Below, one piece after another: positions 1 to 8,876 of a stretch of 64,000 nt of DNA. Source of the DNA: Rubidibacter lacunae KORDI 51-2 (GTDB lineage: Bacteria > Cyanobacteriota > Cyanobacteriia > Cyanobacteriales > Rubidibacteraceae); the NCBI RefSeq assembly GCF_000473895.1, contig NZ_ASSJ01000035.1:62001-126000 (forward strand). The letters run 5' to 3'. The translations under genes and the position numbers were made by a program. Position 1 is the stretch's first letter. The number at the start of each line of letters is the position of its first letter. The notes below the pieces were generated by a model. The model saw only the letters and a list, made by a program, of their open reading frames with translations, had not been told where the DNA came from and searched no databases.

Positions 1-351
1 GCCTTCCTGAATGAGGTCGAGCAAATCGAGGTTGCGCTTGATATATTTTTTTGCGACCGAAACGACCAAACGTAGATTGGCTTCCACCATTTTGCGCTTG
101 GCGCGTTCGCCAACCGTTACCTGCTGGCGCAGTTCGTCGAGCGACAGTTCGGCAGCATCTGCCCACTGCTGTTCGGTGGGTGCAGCTTCGAGTTGCTCGG
201 CAAGAGAATCCTGGAGCTGCTGCAACCTCACGAGTTGCTGAACCTGCTTGGCAAGATGAATTTCCTCTTCATGGGTGAGCAATGGGACGCGACCGATCTC
301 GCGCAGGTAGGTGCGCACGGGGTCTGTCGAGTTGCGAGCGGCAGATGTCAT
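1..351 (-). CDS. Group-2 RNA polymerase sigma-70 factor, N-terminal part (cut by window edge)
   Basis: Reading leftward from an ATG at 349-351, the protein opens with a sigma region 1.2 signature ([20 protein letters not shown]) and reaches the start of region 2.1 ([20 protein letters not shown], then LLDLIQEG) at the window edge. This is the arrangement of cyanobacterial SigB/SigC/SigD-type group-2 factors, which direct core RNA polymerase to promoters under stress or changing light and carbon supply. The leader before region 1.2 is only about 10 residues. The frame stays open a little upstream of this ATG, so an earlier start is possible. The core-binding remainder, region 3 and region 4 lie outside the window, so the specific paralogue cannot be named. 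Confidence 0.93.
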   Translation of the reverse strand, partial: MTSAARNSTDPVRTYLREIGRVPLLTHEEEIHLAKQVQQLVRLQQLQDSLAEQLEAAPTEQQWADAAELSLDELRQQVTVGERAKRKMVEANLRLVVSVAKKYIKRNLDLLDLIQEG

Positions 352-672
352 GGAGGTTTCGGAGAAAGGAAATTGTGAATGCGTATTTGGCGACAGAAAA
401 AACCGACACCTAATAGTCGACCAGTGGGACTGATATGCCCCATGACCGCAGGCTCGGAATCATATGTACTCAGTCGCTCCCCCAAAATGACGCGCTATCG
501 CTTCGGAAGCACGCCGTGCAGCGAACACACTTAAGCGGATCTAAAAACAGTTTGTAAGTACGGCATATCTGAAAATTGTAGCATTTCTAACAGGGTCTGA
601 ATAGGGGGTTCACTAACTTTTTGGCAGCGGCAGCGCACGAGTGTTTGGCAGCAGAGGGCTAGACTGGACGTG
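352..672. other. Spacer between sigma factor and rnpB
   Basis: This holds the divergent upstream regions of the sigma gene (leftward) and rnpB (rightward). I see no open frame with protein-like composition and no clear hairpin. A convincing -35/-10 pair could not be assigned by eye. Confidence 0.5.
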
Positions 673-1044
673 AAAGAGAGTTGGCGAGGCGGTTGCGGGC
701 TCGCTTTTATGGCGAGTCTGAGGAAAGTCCGGGCTCCTAAGGACCAGATCGCTGGGTAACGCCCAGTGCGAGCGATCGCGAGGAAAGTGCCACAGAAACA
801 TACCGCCGCTGGGCTTGCCCGTGCGGTAAGGGTGCAAAGGTGCGGTAAGAGCGCACCAGCAGCATCGTGAGGTGCTGGCTCGGTAAACCCCGGTTGGGAG
901 CAAGGTCGGAGGAGCAATGGTTGGTCTTTTCCCAGCTCCGAAGAAGGCGTACCGCTTGAGGCGTGCGGTAACGCGCGTCCCAGATAGATAACTGCCCTCG
1001 GGCTCGTCCCGAGAACAGAACCCGGCTTATGTCCGGCTCTCTTT
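673..1044 (+). ncRNA. rnpB: RNase P RNA (M1-type ribozyme)
   Basis: This is the catalytic RNA of RNase P, which trims the 5' leader from tRNA precursors. The 5' end (AAAGAGAG) pairs with the 3' end (CTCTCTTT) as helix P1. The universally conserved segment GAGGAAAGTCCGGGCTCC sits near 720, and the matching 3' conserved block AGAACCCGGCTTA near 1015. Internal ACAGAAA and GGTAAACCCC elements also fit the bacterial type A fold. The length of about 370 nt is within the cyanobacterial range. Ends are set from the P1 pairing and are accurate to a few bases. Small open frames on both strands across the gene are fortuitous. Confidence 0.96.
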
Positions 1045-1314
1045 CTCGATTTCAACGACTCCTTCAGTTGCAGCTTGCCAGCAGCGATCGCGCCGATGCT
1101 CGGGACAATCTTGCCCTGACATCAGGGAGTTCCAGCTCGGTCTGCGGGCTAACTCTTTAACTGCTTTAGCTGCGAACCGACCGCATAACCCCAAGCAATT
1201 CTTTTGGTCGTCGGCGGGGATAGAGATCGTCTTGACTGTTGAGCATAGCTTGGCTCCTCGCTCGGGCCGGGCAGCCGAAATGTATGTCTCATCTGGGTTG
1301 GTGCTTGATAGCAA
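1045..1314. other. Spacer downstream of rnpB
   Basis: About 270 bp between the 3' end of rnpB and the terminator of the phosphodiesterase gene. It contains one HIP1 site and short open frames without protein-like composition. No feature could be assigned. Confidence 0.4.
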
Positions 1315-1342
1315 AAGCCGAGGGAACTGAGTCCCTCGGCTT
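1315..1342 (-). terminator. Rho-independent terminator of the phytase/GDPD gene
   Basis: A perfect 11-bp stem (AAGCCGAGGGA with TCCCTCGGCTT) encloses a 6-base loop. Read on the minus strand it is followed by a short T-run (the stem ends CTTTTGC). It lies about 40 bp past the TAG/TAA end of the large minus-strand gene, so it most likely ends that transcript. It may also insulate rnpB transcription arriving from the other side. Confidence 0.82.
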
Positions 1343-1380
1343 GGTCAACTTAGGTAGTGCGTTCGGGTCAAGAGAATTTT

Positions 1381-4300
1381 CTAGAGCGCGACCGGTCCTT
1401 CGAGGATTGCGAAGTCCGATGCACCCAAGCTGGCTCCCGGCACGCCCAGCAGAATTGCTAGCTGTACGCCGCCCGCCGCGATCGTCGCGTCGGCTTCGCC
1501 ACCGATGCTCAGGTCGGAAAACTCCATGATGCCTTCGATGCCGGCAATGCCGATGACGTCTTCGCCACTGGTGAAGTCGGTAAGGGTATTCGGTGCCTCA
1601 GGCAAAATAGCGCTCGCGATCCAAAACTGGTCGGCGTCGCCACCACCAGTAACGGTGTTGTCGCCATCGCCGTTCGGGAAGAAGAAGCGGTCTTCGCCCT
1701 TACCACCAGATGCGCGGTTGTTCGTGCCCAGGAAGAAGTCGTCGTTACCGCCGAGACCGTAGACGCGGCTGCTGCCGCCACCTACGAGTGCGTCGATGGT
1801 GTCGGGACCGTTGCCGCCCACGACGCGATCGCCCTTACCGGCGAAAAATTCGTTGCTGCCAGACCCACCATAGAGACGGCTGCCGCCACCGCTGGAATTG
1901 TCGATCGTGTCGTCACCGCTGCCGCCGAAGACCGCTGCGTTGGTGCCGTCGAAGTCACCAGCTTCCGAGTCCAGCGTGTCGTCAGCGAATCCGCCGAAGA
2001 CCGCCTGGGGCGGCACGTATGCGGCGGTGGACCCCAGACCGTCAGCCAGCGCCAACGGCGTATCGAGGAAAATCTGAATGATTTCGTTGTTGTCGATATC
2101 CGGACCGCGACCGACAGAGAAGGGGTAGTTGTTGTCGTTGGCAACCAGAATCGTGTTCTCGTCCAAAACGAGCACGTCTTCGATCGTTACGAACGGGAAG
2201 TCGAAGGTAGTCTCGCCGTCGCCGTTGAGATCGTTGGGGTCGTCGATGTCCAACAAGTCAACGACTTCTTCCTTCTCCACGAAGCCCTCATCATCCACTG
2301 CGGACAAGTCGATCTTGAAGATCTTCTTGAACTGTGCCGACTCGCCCTGACCGCCATCGCGTTCGATGACCAAGAACTCATTGTCGTTGATGGGGGTGAG
2401 GTCACCGATCGCGTGGTTCGGCTCCTCTAGTTGGTAGAGACCCGCCAGCTCGTCTGCAAACGTACTGGTCGCCACGTCGAACTCGTAGATGCGGATAGAT
2501 CCTTCCGGGTCGCCGAACACCGTGCCTTCTAGCATCGGGTAGAGCGTATTGCGATCGGGGCTGAAGCCCATACCCTCGTAGCCACGCGATTGCCGCAGGT
2601 TGGGCTCCTCGACGTTGTTCGGAATCAGCCCTTCAAGGACCGTGCGCCCGGTGCGCGTGAAGTCGGTGAAGACGCCATCGACGCCGAGGTCGAACAGCTG
2701 GCGGAACTCGTCGCCGGGAGACTGAGGCGTGCCGTCGGGGTTGAGGGTGAGGTTGGGTTCTTCGTCCCGCAGGGTGTACGGGTGGATCTGCATCCCCGCA
2801 TCGTGTGCGAAGTCGATCAGCGGGAAAACCTCACCGGTCAACTGGGTGCGGATCTCTGCCTCACCATCGCCATTGCCATCTACGGGCGGGTCGATCGACT
2901 CGCGCAGCAGGATATTGTTCTTCCACGGACCGAGACCCGAGGCATACTCGGAGATCGCCGCGATCGCCGCAGCATTAGCCAAGTCGCCGTAGGTGGGGTT
3001 CTCGAAGTCAATGAATTCCGTCAAGTTGCCGTAGATTGCTTGAAGTTCGGCTTCGCTGAGACCGGAGTTGGCAACCAAGTCGAACGGGACGGAGAAGCCG
3101 CCACCGCCTTCGTTGATAAAGCTGCCAGTGGTATCGCCGAAGAGTTGCACCAGCGGGATGTTACCGATGCCTGCAGCGTCGAGCTGCTCTGCCAGGTCGA
3201 GCAGATTGGCAATCTCGAAGGACTGGATGAAGATGCGGTCCGGATCGGTGAAGCCGTTATCGAGCAGCGTTTGAACCAGCGGCTCTTCGAGGGACAGACC
3301 TTGCTCGTCAAAGAAGGTGGGGTGTTTTGTTTCCGGGTAAATGCCGATATCGCGACCGGCAAACGGGCTGACTTCTTCCACCAACTCGATGACTTCCTCG
3401 AAGGTTGGAATCTCGAAGAGTCCGTCGAAGGCAGGGCTGCGACCGGCACGCGGTTGAACGGCGCGCAGTTGCTTGATTTCCTCGAGGGTGAAGTCCTCGG
3501 CGAAGTAAGCTGTGACGTCTTCGCCGTCCAGGTTCTTGGTGGACTTGCGCTCGGGACCGAACACGTCAGCTACGTTGGTGGTACCATCGAGAATCGGCTC
3601 GTGGCGGGCGATCAATACCCCATCGCTGGTGGTGACGAGGTCGGGTTCGACGAAGTCTGCGCCTTGGTAGATCGCCAAACGGTAGGCTTCGAGGGTGTGC
3701 TCGGGGAAATCGCCGCTCGCGCCGCGGTGGGCGATAATCAGCGGGGTCTGACCGTTGAGGGTGTTCTCGAAGTCGAAGTCCGGGTTCTGGGGCGATCGCA
3801 CCTCATCAGCCACCAACCGATCGCGAACCGGATCGCCGGTCCGTGGGAAGTCAGTGAAGAAACCGTCTGCACCGAGCTCGATGAGCTGCTCGAACTCCTC
3901 CTCGGGTGTTTGCGGCGAGCCGTCGGGCTCTAATGTGAGGTTGGGCTCTTCGTCGCGCAAGGTGTACGGATGAATCTGCAACCCGGAGTTGTGGGCGCGC
4001 TCGATCAGCGGGAAGATTTCCCCAGTCAGTTGCGAGCGAATCTCGGCTACGCCGTCACCGTTCCCGTCTACCGGGGTGCTGAGGGGTTCCCGTAGGAGGA
4101 TGTTGTTCTTCCAAGGACCGATGCCCGAGGCGTACTGGGCGATCGCGTCGATCGCCGCTTGGCTGGTAAGGTCGCCGTAGGTGGGGTTCTCGAAGTCGAT
4201 GAATTGGGCCAGGTCCCCGTAGATTGCCTGGAGCTCGGCTTCGCCGAGATCGGCATTGACGATCGCGTCGTAAGGAACGGAGAAACCGCCGCCCCCTTCA

Positions 4301-5463
4301 TTGATGAATTGACCTGACGTGTCGCCGAAGAGCTGCACCAGCGGGATGTCGCTGAGTCCGGCAGCGTCTAGTTGCCCTTGCAGATCGAGCAGGTTGGAGA
4401 TCTCGAAAGACTGGATGAAGATCCGGCTCGGGTCGGTGAAGCCCGTGTCCTGTAGGGTTTGGATTAGCGGTTCTTCAAGGGACAGACCTTGTTGGTCGAA
4501 GAACGTGGGGTGCTTGGTTTCAGGGTAGATGCCGACGGCTACGCCCGTTTCGAATTCAACCTGTTTGACCGCTTCAATGACTTCTGCAAAGGTCGGAATC
4601 TCGAAGAGATTGTCGAAGGATGGGTCGCGGCCGGCACGAGATTGCACGGCGCGCAGTTGTTTGATCTCCGCCAGGGTGAAGTCCTCGGCGAAATAAGCCG
4701 TGACATCTTCGCCATCCAGGTTCTTGGTGGACTGGCGCTCGGGACCGAATACGTCGGCTACGTTAGTCGTGCCATCGAGAATCGGCTCGTGACGGGCGAT
4801 TAAAACGCCATCGCTGGTAATAACCAAGTCCGGCTCGACGAAGTCAGCACCCGCCGCGATCGCCGCGAGGTAGGCTTCGATCGTATGCTCGGGGAAGTCG
4901 CCGCTGGCTCCGCGGTGCGCGATTACGAGGGGTTCCTGACCGTTGAGGGTATTGAGGTCCACCAAGCTCGGGGTCGGGATGGGTGCTTCCAGGAGCACGC
5001 CCTCGCTGTCAAAGTGCAGCAAGAACGGACCGAACTCGTCTCCAATCCAAAAATCGGCGTTGTTATCAATAACGAACGATTCGATGTCGAAGTCAGCACC
5101 GGTCAGCAATCGCGACTCCGTATCTTCGTTGATAATATCGAACGGAATCAACCCATTGGGGTCGGAAAGCCCCACGAATCCCAGAACATCTACACTGCCA
5201 TCACCGGATTCCGAGCCGACAAAGCTGGGGTCGACGCGATAGAGCCGCAGTAAATAGTCGGAGCTGTTATCTTGCGAGCCAAAACCGTTATCGGACAGGA
5301 ACCAAAAGACCTTATTGGTGTCGAACTGGACGCCGCTGAAGCCTTGAACAGGTTGCCCTGGAAAGGGCCCCATCCGGCCGTTCGCAGAAATACCTTCCCC
5401 AGCTGGCGGACCGGCAGCAAATGTATCGGCAGGAAGCGACGCGAAACCAACGAGCTTAGTCAC
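1381..5463 (-). CDS. Secreted esterase-like phytase protein with two inserted glycerophosphodiester phosphodiesterase domains and RTX-type C-terminus
   Basis: A 1,360-residue protein likely to release phosphate from organic phosphoesters outside the cell. Residues about 1-165 are the first half of an esterase-like phytase domain (FWFLSDNGFGSQDNS, FWIGDEFGPFLLHFD). The second half starts near residue 957 (SRGYEGMGFSPD) and runs to about 1150. Between them lie two tandem, closely similar GDPD domains of about 390 residues each. Their catalytic HRGASGDFPEHT motifs are near residues 183 and 578, each with ETKHPTFF and a C-terminal DGFFTDF/DGVFTDF. From about 1150 onward, Gly/Asp-rich repeats (GGSGDDTID, GGKGEDRFF) resemble calcium-binding RTX repeats and suggest type I secretion; there is no N-terminal signal peptide. 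The start is GTG with AGGAG about 9 bases upstream. A Pho-box-like site lies about 115 bp upstream. Confidence 0.9.
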   Translation of the reverse strand: MTKLVGFASLPADTFAAGPPAGEGISANGRMGPFPGQPVQGFSGVQFDTNKVFWFLSDNGFGSQDNSSDYLLRLYRVDPSFVGSESGDGSVDVLGFVGLSDPNGLIPFDIINEDTESRLLTGADFDIESFVIDNNADFWIGDEFGPFLLHFDSEGVLLEAPIPTPSLVDLNTLNGQEPLVIAHRGASGDFPEHTIEAYLAAIAAGADFVEPDLVITSDGVLIARHEPILDGTTNVADVFGPERQSTKNLDGEDVTAYFAEDFTLAEIKQLRAVQSRAGRDPSFDNLFEIPTFAEVIEAVKQVEFETGVAVGIYPETKHPTFFDQQGLSLEEPLIQTLQDTGFTDPSRIFIQSFEISNLLDLQGQLDAAGLSDIPLVQLFGDTSGQFINEGGGGFSVPYDAIVNADLGEAELQAIYGDLAQFIDFENPTYGDLTSQAAIDAIAQYASGIGPWKNNILLREPLSTPVDGNGDGVAEIRSQLTGEIFPLIERAHNSGLQIHPYTLRDEEPNLTLEPDGSPQTPEEEFEQLIELGADGFFTDFPRTGDPVRDRLVADEVRSPQNPDFDFENTLNGQTPLIIAHRGASGDFPEHTLEAYRLAIYQGADFVEPDLVTTSDGVLIARHEPILDGTTNVADVFGPERKSTKNLDGEDVTAYFAEDFTLEEIKQLRAVQPRAGRSPAFDGLFEIPTFEEVIELVEEVSPFAGRDIGIYPETKHPTFFDEQGLSLEEPLVQTLLDNGFTDPDRIFIQSFEIANLLDLAEQLDAAGIGNIPLVQLFGDTTGSFINEGGGGFSVPFDLVANSGLSEAELQAIYGNLTEFIDFENPTYGDLANAAAIAAISEYASGLGPWKNNILLRESIDPPVDGNGDGEAEIRTQLTGEVFPLIDFAHDAGMQIHPYTLRDEEPNLTLNPDGTPQSPGDEFRQLFDLGVDGVFTDFTRTGRTVLEGLIPNNVEEPNLRQSRGYEGMGFSPDRNTLYPMLEGTVFGDPEGSIRIYEFDVATSTFADELAGLYQLEEPNHAIGDLTPINDNEFLVIERDGGQGESAQFKKIFKIDLSAVDDEGFVEKEEVVDLLDIDDPNDLNGDGETTFDFPFVTIEDVLVLDENTILVANDNNYPFSVGRGPDIDNNEIIQIFLDTPLALADGLGSTAAYVPPQAVFGGFADDTLDSEAGDFDGTNAAVFGGSGDDTIDNSSGGGSRLYGGSGSNEFFAGKGDRVVGGNGPDTIDALVGGGSSRVYGLGGNDDFFLGTNNRASGGKGEDRFFFPNGDGDNTVTGGGDADQFWIASAILPEAPNTLTDFTSGEDVIGIAGIEGIMEFSDLSIGGEADATIAAGGVQLAILLGVPGASLGASDFAILEGPVAL

Positions 5464-6022
5464 AATTATGTTCTCCTGTTCTCATTGACAAACCGACTGA
5501 GAAACGCTCTCAATACGCTTGAGATGTATTGCTCAAAACGCATGCAGGTTAGTCACCCCCACAGGGTTCCATAAAGGCGTTAACAAGGGATTATGGGCTC
5601 ATTAAGGACGCCTTGCAGTGAAGCCTAACCATCGCCGAAATCCCTATAGGGCACCTTGAAGAATTGCCGGATTGTGGTGCCCGGTGGCTGAAGTGCCCCT
5701 ACTGCTATGACGACCTTAGGACTACAGTGACTTAATCGAAGTGCTTTAAAGGGCCTGAGAGGATTGTCAAGATACCGGCGAGCCTCAGAAAATCGATCCT
5801 TTTTTTTGGGATAGATGCCTCGAGCAGTTGGCTACGGAGCCGCGATCGTTCCTGTCAATTCCCACCAACTTTCATTTCGTTAGCCATGACCTCTCGATAT
5901 TCTGCTGCGCTCAGTTTGTGCTGATGAGGGTAGAGATGTTCTCATATCGGTTCAAAGGTTGACTGGACTCCCTGGGGTAGTGACGCAGCCAGGGGCGGGG
6001 GAGTCAGGGTACCGATCCCAAC
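5464..6022. other. Leader of phytase/GDPD gene plus non-coding DNA next to IS630 remnant
   Basis: The first 150 bp hold the ribosome-binding site (AGGAG) and the Pho-box-like repeats of the minus-strand gene. The remaining 400 bp towards the decayed transposase show no protein-like frame and no obvious structured RNA. Confidence 0.5.
5578..5606 (-). promoter_or_regulatory. Pho-box-like direct repeats (SphR/PhoB site)
   Basis: On the minus strand three TTAAT/ATAAT/TTAAC cores fall exactly 11 bp apart (plus-strand positions 5601-5605, 5590-5594 and 5579-5583). The cyanobacterial Pho box is established as 8-bp PyTTAAPyPy(T/A) units separated by 3 bp, which is the same 11-bp period. The site is about 115 bp upstream of a gene for secreted phosphodiesterase/phytase-like activity, a natural member of the phosphate-starvation regulon. 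The middle unit departs from consensus (CATAATCC), so binding is inferred. Confidence 0.6.
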
Positions 6023-7103
6023 TCAAAGAATTTTCGCGACAGATAGAGCGTCGAGAAAGACGTCATATCCCGCGAACGCTGCCACAACCTCTGGTTAAGT
6101 CCGTCGAGCAGCTGCACCAGCTTGCTCTACATTTACTCAAAGCCCTCAAACACTTCCCAGTGCCGGTCTCGCTGCAAGTGCTTTTCACACTTGCTCGTGG
6201 GATTGAGCTCCGGATAGAACGGCGGCTGGAATAGCAGCATCACGTTCTCAGGTAGCACCTGAATCATGGCCGTATGCAGGCGACCCTTGTCCACGTGCAG
6301 GATCGGCAAAGTCAACCGGATAAACTTTCGGCAGCTCCTCAAGAATACGCAGGAACACCAGCTGACGCTTGGGACACCTGAATGATATGGCTCACGCCCG
6401 TTGCTGGTTCCACCGCGGCGCCCGACCAAAATGCCTTGAACTTCTACTTCCATTGCTCCAATCGCATCACACCGGGCAGCGTGAGGCGACGACTCATCGG
6501 GGTCATCAGACCGAAGTAACCCTCATCTTCCTTGACGAAGCGGATGCGACCTTTGAGTGGCTTCTGACCCAACCCGTGCTCCGAGAAGTGGCAGGTCCGT
6601 CCCTAAGTTTTTGATGGCGCACGCCGCGCTTGCCTCTGCCGACGATGGCGCGATCGCGGTAACTTCAATTTCGCTTGCAATGCTAGAGCATTAAATGATG
6701 GACAGTGGACTAGTTGGACTCAACGCTCAGCTGGTTGCGCAGCCATAACTGAATCTGCGTGTAGCCCTCGAACCAGCTCCCTGGGCCCGAAAGTTGCTTA
6801 TGGAGGCAGCGCAACGCCCAATCGGGAATGACACGCGACCGACCGGGGCTAGTGGACCGCCCCATACTTGCCGAGCAGTTGATGGTCGTGGCAAACCGCC
6901 CTGGCGATGCCGTGCCAGCCTGCGCTGGAGCGAGCCTCGATGTTTGCCCAGCACCCTCGCGCGGCCGAGACCGTCAACTGCTCGTCTGGACCCAGGTAGA
7001 GCGCTTACAAGCGCTCTTTCGCTGACGAATGCCTCTCCGAGTGACGGAATGCCTGGAGTTCCTGGATCCTCTCGCGAATTTCAACGTGAGTGACGCCACT
7101 CAT
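6023..7103 (-). mobile_element. Decayed IS630-family transposase (full-length pseudogene)
   Basis: Reading leftward from an ATG at 7101-7103 (MSGVTHVEIRERIQELQ), homology to cyanobacterial IS630 transposases continues through several frames. Recognisable blocks include GYTQIQLWLRNQLSVE, LGQKPLKGRIRF, a degenerate first catalytic block (VKEDEGYFGLMTPMSRRLTLPG), WSGAAVEPATG, then a HVDKGRLHTA block, VLPENVMLLFQPPFYPELNP and the C-terminal GYDVFLDALSVAKIL ending in TGA at 6023-6025. At least five frameshifts or stops interrupt it, so it is inactive. The catalytic Asp and Glu positions are still recognisable in places. I could not define terminal inverted repeats or a TA duplication, probably because the ends have also decayed. 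Confidence 0.85.
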
Positions 7104-7216
7104 AGAATTGCCTCAGGTCGCCGATCCCTCCTCTATCATCCGTTACTCACTTTTTTCAATTTAGTAAGAGATCCTTCGAGGCGCTGCCGACTAGTTGGCA
7201 GCCCGCCAGTCATACC

Positions 7217-8524
7217 TTACGAGCTGGGCAATCCAGTCCGGCGCACGGTTTGCCCGGAGGCAAGTTCGCCGCTGCTGCGGGTGATGTAGGCTTCGCCTGG
7301 TTCGAGCCCCGCTAAGATCTCGACCCGGCCGTCAACGCGATCGCCCGTGCGGACTGTTCGCGCTTCCACGATCGTTTCGGTGCCTGCGTCGATATCGGCA
7401 ACGATAAAGATCGTCGGCTCGCCGGTTTCGGCACTCAGTTCCAGAGCCGTTTGTGGTACAAACGGTCGCGGTGCGGTTTCGGTTGCAAAACTCACGCGGG
7501 CCAGCGAGCCGCTGCCGATTGCGCCATCGGGGTTGGGAATCGTCACTTCCACAGGCACGGCACGCGTTGCAGCATCGGCAACAGGCGAGATGCGGGTAAT
7601 TTGCCCGGCAAACTCGCGATCGGGCAAAGCATCGAGGCGTACTTTTGCGGGCTGTCCGACCCGGAGGTTGGCACGATCGCGATCGGGAACGTCGACGATC
7701 GCATGGATAGCACTGAAATCGCCGAGGACCATCAGCACTTGACCGGAGTCGATGAAGTCGCCGGGCTCAACCATACGCTCGATCGCTACAGCGGTCAGAG
7801 GTGCTGCGATCGCGGTGAACGATAGGCGTTCCCGTGCTTGGGCCACAATCGCCTGCTGCGACTCCACGCGCCGCTCGGCAACGGCGATCGCTTGCTCGCG
7901 GGTGCGCACCGACTCGCGAGCGGCTCGCAAAACTTGTTCGGCAGTCAGCCTTTCCGTTTGGGCCTGCTCGGCTTGCTGCGTGGCAATCGCGCCGCGTTCT
8001 GCCAGTTGCTGAAAGCGATCGGCATCGGCAGTGGCTTGCTGCAAGCGGGCGCGTTCTTGCTCCACAAAGGCTTCAGCATTAGCAAGCTCTGCCCGCGCTG
8101 CTGCCACCTCAAATTGCCGCGCGCTCAGCTCGGCTTCGGCTTCCGCCACAGCCGTTCGTAGCAGATCGGCATCGAGGCGTGCCAAGATTTGCCCAGCCCT
8201 CACGCGATCGCCAACATCGGCAGCGAGTTCTAATAACTCGCCGCTAGCCTGCGCCCGCAGGGTTACTTGCTGGACCGGTTCGGTCGTCCCGAGATAAGCG
8301 GGCGGAGCGATCGCTGCTTCGGCAGTCGCCACCGCAACTGCAACAATGACCGGCTCGTCGTCGGGATCCTGAGATTGAGCCTCGGCACGCGAAGTCGGAC
8401 CGCTTGTAATCGGATCGTCCGCACAGGCAGTCGGCAACAGAACCAGTCCTGCCATCAATGCCCAGTGCGTGCCTTTTCGCGCCGCACGGGTCTGTTGCTT
8501 CGCGATCGCCTGCCACGTAACCAT
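7217..8524 (-). CDS. RND-type efflux periplasmic adaptor (membrane fusion protein)
   Basis: A 435-residue HlyD/AcrA/MexA-family adaptor that links an inner-membrane pump to an outer-membrane channel. After a basic N-terminus and hydrophobic stretch there is a lipobox-like LLPTAC, so it is probably a membrane-anchored lipoprotein. A biotinyl-lipoyl half-motif (GELLELAADVGDRVRAGQILARL) follows at about 95-120, then a long alpha-helical hairpin rich in Ala/Glu/Gln (about 120-230). The second lipoyl half (AAPLTAVAIERMVEPGDFIDSG) and the beta-barrel/membrane-proximal domains complete it. The start at 8524 has GGAGG a few bases upstream. No pump gene is adjacent in this window, so the partner and substrate are unknown. 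The decayed IS630 copy lies just downstream and could have removed a former operon partner. Confidence 0.92.
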   Translation of the reverse strand: MVTWQAIAKQQTRAARKGTHWALMAGLVLLPTACADDPITSGPTSRAEAQSQDPDDEPVIVAVAVATAEAAIAPPAYLGTTEPVQQVTLRAQASGELLELAADVGDRVRAGQILARLDADLLRTAVAEAEAELSARQFEVAAARAELANAEAFVEQERARLQQATADADRFQQLAERGAIATQQAEQAQTERLTAEQVLRAARESVRTREQAIAVAERRVESQQAIVAQARERLSFTAIAAPLTAVAIERMVEPGDFIDSGQVLMVLGDFSAIHAIVDVPDRDRANLRVGQPAKVRLDALPDREFAGQITRISPVADAATRAVPVEVTIPNPDGAIGSGSLARVSFATETAPRPFVPQTALELSAETGEPTIFIVADIDAGTETIVEARTVRTGDRVDGRVEILAGLEPGEAYITRSSGELASGQTVRRTGLPSS

Positions 8525-8876
8525 CTTGCCTCCAGCATCATCGATCCCAGCTACTCCCCAGGTCGCGAACTTAGACCTGCTGCAGTCGCATCTGGTTGAC
8601 TTATAGCAAGAGCCACTCAGATTAGGATCTTTTGAGCTTGGGGCATGGGATGGAGATAGTGGAGGATCTTTTCACCCTACCTTCTAACCAGTACGGAGAT
8701 TGCTAGAGATAATTTTGTAAGCAGAGATGTCTGGAGGTCGCGATCGCTCTGGCGCCAATTCTCAGCGGAGTAATACAGATGCGATTTCCAGATCGCCACA
8801 CGGACCGCAAGCGTGGACGTAGCGACTGCGACCCGGTTGCACACGATCGCCTTGACGGCCGCCGAGTCGGATCGAC
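8525..8876. other. Divergent spacer between efflux adaptor and kinase genes
   Basis: About 350 bp holding both promoters. A GC-poor stretch around 8600-8720 is the most promoter-like part. No structured RNA, repeat or coding frame was recognised. Confidence 0.4.

Noticed and set aside
1027-1529. Short frames next to rnpB (1027-1314 minus, 1239-1529 plus)
   Set aside because: One overlaps the rnpB 3' end, the other the terminator and the C-terminus of the large minus-strand gene, and both lack coding character.
2590-3933. 447-codon plus-strand open frame inside the phytase/GDPD gene
   Set aside because: It is a shadow of the minus-strand gene: it spans the tandem GDPD repeats, has no family motif and no ribosome-binding site. 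The minus frame has clear catalytic motifs.
6727-6954. 75-codon minus-strand frame in the IS630 region, considered as a separate gene
   Set aside because: It lies inside the decayed transposase, and neighbouring frames restore the IS630 N-terminal region.
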